Shown piece after piece: positions 1 to 7,396 of a DNA stretch of 64,000 nucleotides. The translations under genes and the position numbers were made by a program. The notes beneath the pieces were generated by a model. The model saw nothing but the letters and a program-made list of their open reading frames with translations. It was not told the origin of the DNA and made no database searches. The DNA comes from Bacteroidia bacterium (lineage in GTDB: Bacteria; Bacteroidota; Bacteroidia; Bacteroidales; F082). The stretch lies in contig JAJTAY010000031.1 in assembly GCA_021287165.1 (NCBI GenBank), forward strand, positions 1-64,000, given 5' to 3'. Each line of letters opens with the position of its first letter. Within the stretch, counting starts at the first letter, position 1.

Positions 1-684
1 AATTTCGGTTGGAATACCACCACTTACCCTGCACAGGGAGCAAATCCCAAAACTGCCGGAGTACAGTTTAGGGTCAGTACGGTAGGCTACGACAACATTA
101 AGTTCGTTTTCGATCAAAGGCTGAGCAATACTGCAGCAAATACCTGGGTGGTCCAGTACACCAGCAACTTTGCAGCCACCCCACCCGTATGGGTTGATGC
201 GCAAACTTTCACCTTCGAACCACAGGCAACCGGAACAGGTGACGTTTGGTACAATCAGCGCACAGTCGATCTTGGTGCTATAACGGCACTGGCCAATAAC
301 CCGAATGCCGCATTCCGGATCGTGTCGGCTTTCGACCCCACAACAGGAAACTACCTGGCTGCCCGTTCCACAAGCACCTATGGAACCACCGGAACCAGCC
401 GCTTCGACATGGTAACTGTGCTTGGTACACCAGCCACCTCGCTTATCGAAAATAATTTGCGCAGTGCACAAATCTGGTTCGACGGAACGCAAATACAGCT
501 GCGAACTGCATCCTACATGAATGGCAAGGTCGAAGTGTTCGACTTACTCGGCAACCTTATTCAGAAGTCTCAGATAAACGGAAACAGCGCAAATATGGCG
601 GCATACATCAGCCCGGGAATACTCATGGTTCGGCTTAGCGATGAATCGGGAAGACAGATAACCAGAAAAATAGTGATCAGGTAA
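1..684 (+). CDS. T9SS type A cargo protein, C-terminal part (cut by window edge)
   Basis: The frame is open from base 1 to the TAA at 682-684, so 227 codons are visible and the start lies outside. Visible codons 21-45 carry a VQF-x-VST-x-G...DQRLSNTA pattern that recurs around residues 526-546 of the 2601-residue protein at 54585, so both share one beta-sandwich-like module. The last 75 or so residues (KVEVFDLLGNLI, then ITRKIVIR at the end) have the layout of a type A sorting domain, which in Bacteroidota directs export through T9SS and surface attachment or release. The catalytic or binding role, if any, is upstream and unseen. A hairpin terminator follows at once. Confidence 0.8.
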   Translation, partial: NFGWNTTTYPAQGANPKTAGVQFRVSTVGYDNIKFVFDQRLSNTAANTWVVQYTSNFAATPPVWVDAQTFTFEPQATGTGDVWYNQRTVDLGAITALANNPNAAFRIVSAFDPTTGNYLAARSTSTYGTTGTSRFDMVTVLGTPATSLIENNLRSAQIWFDGTQIQLRTASYMNGKVEVFDLLGNLIQKSQINGNSANMAAYISPGILMVRLSDESGRQITRKIVIR

Positions 685-707
685 TACGCTGAAAATAGGA
701 TAATTAC

Positions 708-739
708 AATGCTATCTCGGTGGGATAGCATTATTTTTT
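708..739 (+). terminator. Rho-independent terminator after the first T9SS gene
   Basis: A nine-base stem AATGCTATC / GATAGCATT with a 7-base loop is followed by a T-rich run. It separates the cut-off gene from the 1496-residue protein gene. Confidence 0.75.
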
Positions 740-764
740 ATGAACAACCCAAAAAATTAATGAT

Positions 765-3700
765 ATGAAGCGTTTGTTACAAGTTTTAGGTGTGACACTG
801 ACAATCAGCATTTTCGGGCTGATGTCAGCAGAAGCCCAGCCTCTGCTGGTCGAAAATTTTGATTATACCCCAGGCTCCGCCCTATCGTCGGTGGGCTGGA
901 CTGCCCACAGTGGTGTGGGAACCAATCCAATTCTTGTTGGCAATGGTTTGAACTTTACCGGTTATTCAGGCAGCGGTATAGGCGGAGCTGCATATGTTGT
1001 CAATAATGGTGAGGATGTACACCGCACTTTTCAGGAGGTGACGTCAGGCAATGTGTACATTGCTTTCATGCTTCAAACCGAACCAACAAATTCGGCGGGA
1101 TATTTTCTTCACCTCGGACAGCAGACCATCGGCACAACCTTCTTTTCGCGTTTATACGTGAATGCTACAGGAGATGGCATTGGCATTTCCGGTGCTGCTG
1201 CCCCTACAACTTTCGTTTCGATAACGCCAAATACCACCCATTTGGTTGTGATTAAGCACACGCTATCAACCAAACTTACAAGCCTTTATGTTTTCACAAG
1301 CATGCCTTCCAGCGAGCCAACGCAGGCAGCAGCAACCTTTACCGAAACGCTGTCTTATTCCGGCGTGGGAAGCATTGCCCTGCGTCAATACAATGCGGCT
1401 CAGCGCGCCATTGTCGATGGTATTCGTGTCGCAACCACCTGGAGCGAGGCAATCGGCACAGGCGGAAATCCCAATATTCCGACTTTGACGGTTAACCCTG
1501 CCGCACTCAACGGATTTACCTATACCGTGGGCGGAGGCCCCAGCGCGGCTCAAACGTACACTGTTTCCGGAACAAACCTCGACGGCATGGGACAGATCAC
1601 CCTGCTTGCACCCTCGGACTACGAAATTTCGACCAACGGAACCACTTTCACCAGCACCATTCCGCTTCCTTTCGGAGGCGGTGTTATCACCGGTCAGCCT
1701 GTAACCATTCATGTCCGCCTGAAAGCAGGCCTTGCCATCGGCACATACAACGGTCAGCAGATTTCCCATAACGGAGGTGGTGCTGTAGCCGTCAACGTTA
1801 CCCTCAACGGGGAAGTAGTATCGGGAGTTGTACCCCAAATTTCAAGCGAAATCCTACCACAGTATATTCAGGGACTAACCCCAACAAATACCACCAGGGT
1901 GCCTTATGCTTTCCGGGCAACCTTAAGCAACCTGACACCCAACACCACTTATCGTTATATTCATCAGGTAGTTACCTCGGCCGATGCCCCTACTGTGAAC
2001 GGTGCAGGTAACCCAATTTTTGTTACGGAAACCGGCAACTTTATCCGTACAAGCAGCCCCAACCTGGGCACTGATGGTGCCTATGGCACACTTCAAACGG
2101 ATGCACAGGGCAGCTACACAGGATGGTTTGTTGTAGAACCAACTGGCAACGCCAGGTTTACCCCCGGAAACGAAGTATTTTTCCGAATCCGTCTCAACGA
2201 TGGCAACAATGGCACGGTTGCAGTTACTTACCTCACCACGACCAACTTCGCCAAAGTGATCAATTTTGGCACCGAAGCCGGCAATATCCAGGGTACAGCT
2301 TTCAGAACCACCTCACCAACTACAGCAAAGAATTTCCTTTTGCTTTACGACAACATTGATGGAAGCGGAAGGCCTGTTTACGGAACAAGCATCGAAGCAA
2401 CCGGAGTCGATTTTTCAGCCACCACCTGGGCGCAATATTACCGTGACAACGTGGCCGGCATTGCCGGAGCTGCCGGAGGAATACTGCCCAACCTCCTGAA
2501 CAATGGCATCCTTCGTATTGAAGAACGCGCCAAAATTGGCGGAGCAATCGCTCAGACTTTCACTTCGGCCACTGGTGTCTGGAATGGCGTGAGTACGGTC
2601 AATCCCACAGGAGGCCTCGATAATGTGCTGTTGCTCAACCTTAATACAACCAACACGCCAGTGCTCACCGTTAACCCGACCTCGCTTACCGGCTTTAGCT
2701 ATATCGAAGGGCAAGGTCCGAGCCAGGCACAAACCTACACCGTTGTCGGACAGTTTCTTGAAGGCTCCGGAAACATCAGTGTTGCTGCGCCTTCGGCCTA
2801 TGAAATTTCGCTCAACGGCACAAGTTTCAGCACAAGCCTAAGCCTTCCGTTTGCCGGTGGAACAATTACCGGTCAGCCTGTAACGATTCATGTGCGGTTA
2901 AAAGCAGGCTTGACTACCGGCACCTACAATGGCCAGACCATTACCCACAACGGCGGTGGTGCAGCCGAAAAAACGGTTGCGCTAAATGGTGAAGTAATTT
3001 CAAGCGTTCAGCCAGAAATCACAGCAGAAATTGTTCCTCAGTTCATTCAGGGCAACACGCCAACAAATACTACACGCGTTCCTTATGCATTTTGGGCAAG
3101 CTTGTCGAACCTGACACCAAACGCTACATACCGTTTTATAAACCAGGTGGTTACATCTGCCGACGGTCCAACTGTCAATGGTGCTGGCAACCCCATATTC
3201 GTTACAAATACGGGAAGCTTTATCCGGACAAGCAGCCCCAGTCTGGCCACTGATGGTGCCTATGGCACATTCACAACCAATGCTCAGGGCAGCTACTCAG
3301 GATGGTTTATGGTAGAACCCAGCGGCAATGCACGTTTTACACCCGGAAACGAAGTTTATTTCCGCATCAGGCTAAATGATGGCAACAATGGAACCGTTGC
3401 CGTTACTTTTCTAACTACATCAACATTTGCCAAGGTTATCAATTTTGCTGCCGATGCCAACAACCTGTCCGGGACTGCCTTAAGGGCTACTTCGCCGTCG
3501 ACCGCAAAGAATTTTGTATTCCTTTATGACAATGTTGACGGGACAGGCCGGCCAATTACCGGTACAAGTGTGGAAACAACCGGCGTTGATTATGGCGCTG
3601 TAACCACATGGGCGCAGTTCTATCGCGATCTTGTTTCAGGCGTTGACGGTGCCTGGGGTACAATAATCCCCAACCAACTACCCAATGGAATCAGACGTAT

Positions 3701-5255
3701 TGAAGAACGCAGTAAAAACGGGGGCGCCGTTGTCCAAACCTATACTGCTGCCAATGGAAACTGGAACGGAACCAACACCGTTAACCCATCCGGAGGCATT
3801 GACAATGTGCTGTTTATCAACCTCAACACTACCAACACGCCTGTGCTGACAGTAAATCCGGCTACCCTTTCAGGGTTTGCCTATGTCCAGGGCCAGGGGC
3901 CAAGTCAGGCACAAACCTACACGGTTAGCGGACAGTTTCTCGAAGGCAGCGGCAACATCAGTGTAAGTGCTCCGGAAGCTTACGAAATTTCGCTCAATGG
4001 TACGACTTTCAGTCAAAGCCTGAATCTTCTTTTTGCCGGCGGAGTCATTACTGGCCAGCCAGTTACAGTGCATGTTCGCCTGAAGGCCGGGCTCAACGCA
4101 GGCACCTACAATGGTCAAAACATTTCCCATACCGGTGGCGGAGCTGCAGCAAAAACCGTAACGCTCAACGGCGAGGTTAGCTCGGGTGTAAGCCCATCCA
4201 TCGAAACCTCAATCTCGCCAATGTACATTCAGGGTCTCAGCCCAACAAACAATACACGACTGCCTTTTGCCTGGTGGGTACGGATCAACAATCTGACGCC
4301 CGGAGCAACCTATCGTTATATCCATCAGGCAGTTATCGCTACTGATCTTGCGACTTCGGGAGGTGCCGGCAACCCGATTTTTGTTAGTGGACAAGGCGTG
4401 TTTGCCCGTTCCACAAGCCCGAGTCTGGCCACCGAAGGTGGTTACGGTACGTTTACTGCCAACAGCCAGGGAAAATATGAGGGCTGGTTTGTCATGGAGC
4501 CTACCGGAAACTCACGTTTCACAACTGGAAACGACGTTTTCCTTCGCATCCGCATCAACGACGGAAATAATGGAACAACCGCCGTTCACTACCTGACAGT
4601 ACCCGATGCCTCCCGCGTTATTGATTTCGGCGATAATATGCTGGCCAACGAAGGCTCTTCCATCAGGGCTATCTCCAGCGACCCGGCCAAATCCTTTGTT
4701 ACGCTCTATGATAACGTTTCTGGCCAGGGACGGCCGCTTACCGCCACCCATGTTGAAGCCTCTGGCATCGATTTCGCCGGTATTACCAGCTATGTACCCT
4801 TTTATCGTGATAATGTTTCGGGTGTGAATGGCTCATGGGGAACAATTATTCCAAACACCAATGGCCTTGGCATCAGACTTATTAAAGTTCAGAACCCATT
4901 CACAGGATTCAGCAGGGAATACACAAGCACCAACGGAGTGTGGGGCACAGTAGATACACGCAATCCCGATAATGGATTGCTCACTACCCTCGTTTTAAAC
5001 CTCACCACCATTGGCGTTCCTGAATACAGCAGTGGCAAGCTCAGCGTATTTGCAAACAGGGAAAGGATTGTGTTGCTCAGCAGTTCATCCGACGAAGGCA
5101 TTGTAAGTGTTTACAATACGCTTGGCCAGCAGCTGATCTCAGCCGATATCAGGCAAACAGGCGCAACGCTCAGCCATAATTTACCCGCAGGAACATATAT
5201 CGTTACCCTTCGCAGCGAAAACAAAGTCAGCCAAAGCATAATCATTATCAAATAA
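765..5255 (+). CDS. Large T9SS cargo protein with three tandem ~394-residue repeats
   Basis: Residues 1-24 are a signal peptide ending near AEAQP. Residues 25-235 look like a beta-sandwich. Three tandem units follow, each an A module of about 120 residues (starts near 238, 632, 1026; pattern L-x-VNP..L.GF.Y..G.GPS..QTYTV, then VRLKAGL..GTYNGQ) and a B module of about 265 residues (starts near 362, 755, 1149; pattern PQYIQG..PTNTTR.P.A...NLTPN.TYRY, GWF..EPTGN.RFT.GN, then NP.GG.. N). The final 80 or so residues are a type A sorting domain ending SQSIIIIK. A modules are common in Bacteroidota surface proteins. I do not recognise a named family for B. Likely role: surface or secreted binding or structural protein, exported by Sec and then T9SS. 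No catalytic motif seen. Confidence 0.85.
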   Translation: MKRLLQVLGVTLTISIFGLMSAEAQPLLVENFDYTPGSALSSVGWTAHSGVGTNPILVGNGLNFTGYSGSGIGGAAYVVNNGEDVHRTFQEVTSGNVYIAFMLQTEPTNSAGYFLHLGQQTIGTTFFSRLYVNATGDGIGISGAAAPTTFVSITPNTTHLVVIKHTLSTKLTSLYVFTSMPSSEPTQAAATFTETLSYSGVGSIALRQYNAAQRAIVDGIRVATTWSEAIGTGGNPNIPTLTVNPAALNGFTYTVGGGPSAAQTYTVSGTNLDGMGQITLLAPSDYEISTNGTTFTSTIPLPFGGGVITGQPVTIHVRLKAGLAIGTYNGQQISHNGGGAVAVNVTLNGEVVSGVVPQISSEILPQYIQGLTPTNTTRVPYAFRATLSNLTPNTTYRYIHQVVTSADAPTVNGAGNPIFVTETGNFIRTSSPNLGTDGAYGTLQTDAQGSYTGWFVVEPTGNARFTPGNEVFFRIRLNDGNNGTVAVTYLTTTNFAKVINFGTEAGNIQGTAFRTTSPTTAKNFLLLYDNIDGSGRPVYGTSIEATGVDFSATTWAQYYRDNVAGIAGAAGGILPNLLNNGILRIEERAKIGGAIAQTFTSATGVWNGVSTVNPTGGLDNVLLLNLNTTNTPVLTVNPTSLTGFSYIEGQGPSQAQTYTVVGQFLEGSGNISVAAPSAYEISLNGTSFSTSLSLPFAGGTITGQPVTIHVRLKAGLTTGTYNGQTITHNGGGAAEKTVALNGEVISSVQPEITAEIVPQFIQGNTPTNTTRVPYAFWASLSNLTPNATYRFINQVVTSADGPTVNGAGNPIFVTNTGSFIRTSSPSLATDGAYGTFTTNAQGSYSGWFMVEPSGNARFTPGNEVYFRIRLNDGNNGTVAVTFLTTSTFAKVINFAADANNLSGTALRATSPSTAKNFVFLYDNVDGTGRPITGTSVETTGVDYGAVTTWAQFYRDLVSGVDGAWGTIIPNQLPNGIRRIEERSKNGGAVVQTYTAANGNWNGTNTVNPSGGIDNVLFINLNTTNTPVLTVNPATLSGFAYVQGQGPSQAQTYTVSGQFLEGSGNISVSAPEAYEISLNGTTFSQSLNLLFAGGVITGQPVTVHVRLKAGLNAGTYNGQNISHTGGGAAAKTVTLNGEVSSGVSPSIETSISPMYIQGLSPTNNTRLPFAWWVRINNLTPGATYRYIHQAVIATDLATSGGAGNPIFVSGQGVFARSTSPSLATEGGYGTFTANSQGKYEGWFVMEPTGNSRFTTGNDVFLRIRINDGNNGTTAVHYLTVPDASRVIDFGDNMLANEGSSIRAISSDPAKSFVTLYDNVSGQGRPLTATHVEASGIDFAGITSYVPFYRDNVSGVNGSWGTIIPNTNGLGIRLIKVQNPFTGFSREYTSTNGVWGTVDTRNPDNGLLTTLVLNLTTIGVPEYSSGKLSVFANRERIVLLSSSSDEGIVSVYNTLGQQLISADIRQTGATLSHNLPAGTYIVTLRSENKVSQSIIIIK
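1476..5015 (+). repeat. Three tandem coding repeats of ~1.18 kb
   Basis: The A+B unit starts near 1476, 2655 and 3837. The protein spacing is 393 and 394 residues, so the period is nearly exact. The copies have diverged in DNA but keep long stretches of shared wording, which points to old intragenic duplication. Related B modules occur in the gene at 54585. Confidence 0.85.
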
Positions 5256-5279
5256 TCGAGTATCAGCGCCCCAACACTT

Positions 5280-5339
5280 GCTTCACTGCCTGATTTGAAT
5301 GAGCTGAAACTCAGTTCAATCAGGCAGTGAAGCTTTTTT
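5280..5339 (+). terminator. Strong hairpin terminator
   Basis: A 16-base perfect stem (5280-5295 with 5318-5333), extended inward with one bulged T, is followed by TTTTTT. It closes the 1496-residue protein gene. Confidence 0.88.
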
Positions 5340-5382
5340 CAATTAAATATTTGCCAAAAAAAACATAAATTTTTCTTTTCCC

Positions 5383-5414
5383 TTGACAATCACGACTTTT
5401 TGTATCTACCTTTG
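5383..5414 (+). promoter_or_regulatory. Bacteroidota-type promoter of the RRM protein gene
   Basis: TTGACA at 5383-5388 and TACCTTTG at 5407-5414 are 18 bases apart and match the -33 and -7 elements of the Bacteroidota housekeeping sigma factor. Transcription would start near 5420 and leave a 5' leader of about 120 bases before the ATG at 5544. Confidence 0.75.
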
Positions 5415-5543
5415 CCCCGGATTAATTCATTTATTATTGTTTCAAAAAGTATTGTTTTCCTTGTTTCCTCGGACCAACCCAATTTCCCGGCTGCTTTGAT
5501 TACATTGCTTAATGAAACCTAACCTATTCATTTTTTATTTTTT

Positions 5544-5924
5544 ATGAACATTTTTGTTGCAAAGCTCAACTTCAAAACCACAAGTGAGCAATTGACCGCT
5601 CTCTTCGAGCAATTTGGCACAGTTTCGTCGGCTAAAGTAATTTTCGACAAACTGACCAACCGTTCCAAAGGCTACGGTTTCGTCGAAATGCCCGACGATA
5701 ACGAGGCCTTCAATGCCATCAACGAACTCAACGAATCCGAAGTGGATGGCAACACCATCGTGGTTAAGAAAGCCAGACCCCGCGAAGAAGGTGGAAACAC
5801 CGGCGGCGGTGGCAGCCGTTTCCCCCGTCGCGAAGGCGGATTTCGCCGCGAAGGCGGTCGCGAAGGCGGCGGTGGCTATGGTAATCGCGGTAATAACGAA
5901 GGCGGATACCGCAGCCGTTATTAA
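5544..5924 (+). CDS. RNA-binding protein, single RRM with Gly/Arg-rich tail
   Basis: The 126-residue protein starts with one RNA recognition motif: RNP2 is IFVAKL at residues 3-8 and RNP1 is KGYGFVEM near residues 43-50, both with the aromatic residues that stack on RNA bases. Residues 85-126 are a Gly-, Arg- and Glu-rich tail with repeated REGG units. Small RRM proteins of this type are abundant in Bacteroidota and are thought to act as RNA chaperones or post-transcriptional regulators; that role is family knowledge, not visible here. It is a single-gene unit with its own promoter, a long AT-rich leader that may allow autoregulation, and its own terminator. Confidence 0.92.
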   Translation: MNIFVAKLNFKTTSEQLTALFEQFGTVSSAKVIFDKLTNRSKGYGFVEMPDDNEAFNAINELNESEVDGNTIVVKKARPREEGGNTGGGGSRFPRREGGFRREGGREGGGGYGNRGNNEGGYRSRY

Positions 5925-5944
5925 TTCGGATTGATCAGATACCT

Positions 5945-5974
5945 AAAAAGGCGACACGCGTTGTCGCCTTTTTT
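5945..5974 (+). terminator. Terminator of the RRM protein gene
   Basis: GGCGACA / TGTCGCC stem extended by A/T pairs on both sides, with a T run. It lies 20 bases after the stop codon. Confidence 0.9.
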
Positions 5975-5990
5975 GTTTTAAGCCAAATCC

Positions 5991-6023
5991 TTGACAACAG
6001 GCAAAGCATTTTATGTAAATTTG
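5991..6023 (+). promoter_or_regulatory. Promoter of the tRNA-Arg gene
   Basis: TTGACA at 5991-5996 and TAAATTTG at 6016-6023 have 19-base spacing. The tRNA begins 17 bases after the -7 box. Confidence 0.8.
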
Positions 6024-6040
6024 CAGCCCAATTCAATACT

Positions 6041-6114
6041 GGTCTCGTAGCTCAGCTGGATAGAGCAGCAGCCTTCTAAGCTGCGGGTCGCAGGTTCGAG
6101 TCCTGCCGGGATCA
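6041..6114 (+). tRNA. tRNA-Arg (anticodon UCU)
   Basis: A 74-base cloverleaf can be folded by hand. The acceptor strand GGTCTCG pairs with CGGGATC (with two G-U pairs); D arm GCTC...GAGC; anticodon stem GCAGC/GCTGC around the loop CTTCTAA, which puts TCT at the anticodon positions; T arm GCAGG-TTCGAGT-CCTGC; discriminator A at 6114. The 3' CCA is not encoded (the next bases are CTA), so it must be added after transcription. It would read AGA and, by wobble, AGG codons. Own promoter and own terminator. Confidence 0.96.
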
Positions 6115-6120
6115 CTAAAA

Positions 6121-6149
6121 AGCCGTCATTCACCATGACGGCTTTTTCG
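6121..6149 (+). terminator. Terminator of the tRNA gene
   Basis: AGCCGTCA / TGACGGCT stem with a 7-base loop followed by TTTT. It lies just 3' of the tRNA. Confidence 0.88.
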
Positions 6150-6259
6150 TTATTTATTTATTAATCAACTGATTAGATTAATGCTATAGTAGAATTGCCA
6201 TTCAATTATTTGCGTTTGGCATTTATTTTTCCCTATTTTGATGCCTTAATAGCATCAGG

Positions 6260-7396
6260 ATGAAACTTGAAATCAAAGAAGTAAAAGATGCGAAGGATTT
6301 AAGGCGCTTTATTTATCTGCCCGAGAAACTCTACAAAAACTATCCTAACTGGGCGCCACCTTTTTATCCCGACGAATTCAAATTCTTCAATCCGAAGCAT
6401 AATGATGCTTTCGAAAAAAACGAAACCATTATGGCGCTTGCCTGGCTCGACAAAAAGCCTGTGGGGCGAATAATGGGAGTCATTAATCCTATCTACAACC
6501 AAAGAAAAAACGAAACGCATGCACGTTTCTGTTTTCTTGACTGCCCTGATGATGCTGACATTCTAAACGCACTTATCCGTTTCGTTGAAAAATGGGCTTG
6601 CAGCAAGGGTATGACTCACCTCATCGGACCAATGGCTTTCTCAGATAAAGATCCTCAGGGCATGATGACAGAAGGATTTGAAGAAAAGCCGGTCATCGCT
6701 ACAAACCACAACCCTCCATATCTACCACAACTAATTCATAATCAGGGATTCAAAAAACTATACGACCTTGTTTCCTACCTTATCCCCATACCCGAGCAGC
6801 TACCCGAAAGGTACCTGAAAGCAATGGATCGCCTGAAAAACAATACGTCTTTCAGACTTGTGGAGTTCACAAACAAAAGACAATTCAAGCCATGGATTGT
6901 CCCGCTATTCAGACTCGTTAACGATGCCTACGGCCACATTTATGGATTCGATCCGCTTAAAGAACACGAAATGAAAGCTCTGGCCAACAGATACCTGCCG
7001 GTGCTCAATCCCGAATTTGTGAAGATCATCGTGGACGAGGATAACCAATTGCTTGCCTTTGTTGTTGGAATGCCTGAACTAAGCGAGGGAATCAAAAGAG
7101 CAAAAGGGCGTTTGCTTCCTTTTGGGTGGTGGCATATTTTACAAGCAATGAAGAAGTCCAGATTGCTCACCTTGCTGCTGGGTGCAGTTCATCCAGACAA
7201 ACGTAATCACGGCTTCACACTCCTGCTGGCTGAAAGCATACTTAACTCAGCGCGAAAAAATGGCATTACCGAGATCGACAGCCACCTGATTTTGGAATAC
7301 AACGCCCCAATGCGCGCTGAGTGTGAGCGCCTTTATGGAAGACTGCACAAGCGATACCGATTGTTTATCAGGCCAATCAACGTTGAATCAACATGA
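6260..7396 (+). CDS. GNAT-fold acyltransferase-like protein (YghO-like)
   Basis: 378 residues with no signal peptide. The N-terminal phrase KDLRRFIYLPEKLYKNYPNWAPP and the following hydrophobic strands resemble a conserved Bacteroidota family usually annotated as GNAT-like or YghO-like N-acetyltransferases. The C-terminal half (GAVHPDKRNHGFTLLLAESILNSA, around residues 305-335) fits the acetyl-CoA-binding strand and helix of a GNAT domain, with GxxxLL in place of a strict Q/RxxGxG/A. The substrate is unknown. The gene converges with the PKD protein gene and their 3' ends overlap by 20 bases. The fold is inferred from sequence resemblance only. Confidence 0.65.
   Translation: MKLEIKEVKDAKDLRRFIYLPEKLYKNYPNWAPPFYPDEFKFFNPKHNDAFEKNETIMALAWLDKKPVGRIMGVINPIYNQRKNETHARFCFLDCPDDADILNALIRFVEKWACSKGMTHLIGPMAFSDKDPQGMMTEGFEEKPVIATNHNPPYLPQLIHNQGFKKLYDLVSYLIPIPEQLPERYLKAMDRLKNNTSFRLVEFTNKRQFKPWIVPLFRLVNDAYGHIYGFDPLKEHEMKALANRYLPVLNPEFVKIIVDEDNQLLAFVVGMPELSEGIKRAKGRLLPFGWWHILQAMKKSRLLTLLLGAVHPDKRNHGFTLLLAESILNSARKNGITEIDSHLILEYNAPMRAECERLYGRLHKRYRLFIRPINVEST

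Noticed and set aside
1476..5015. CRISPR-like or mobile-element repeats
   Set aside because: The repeats are long, in-frame and coding. There are no short direct repeats with spacers, no inverted ends and no transposase.
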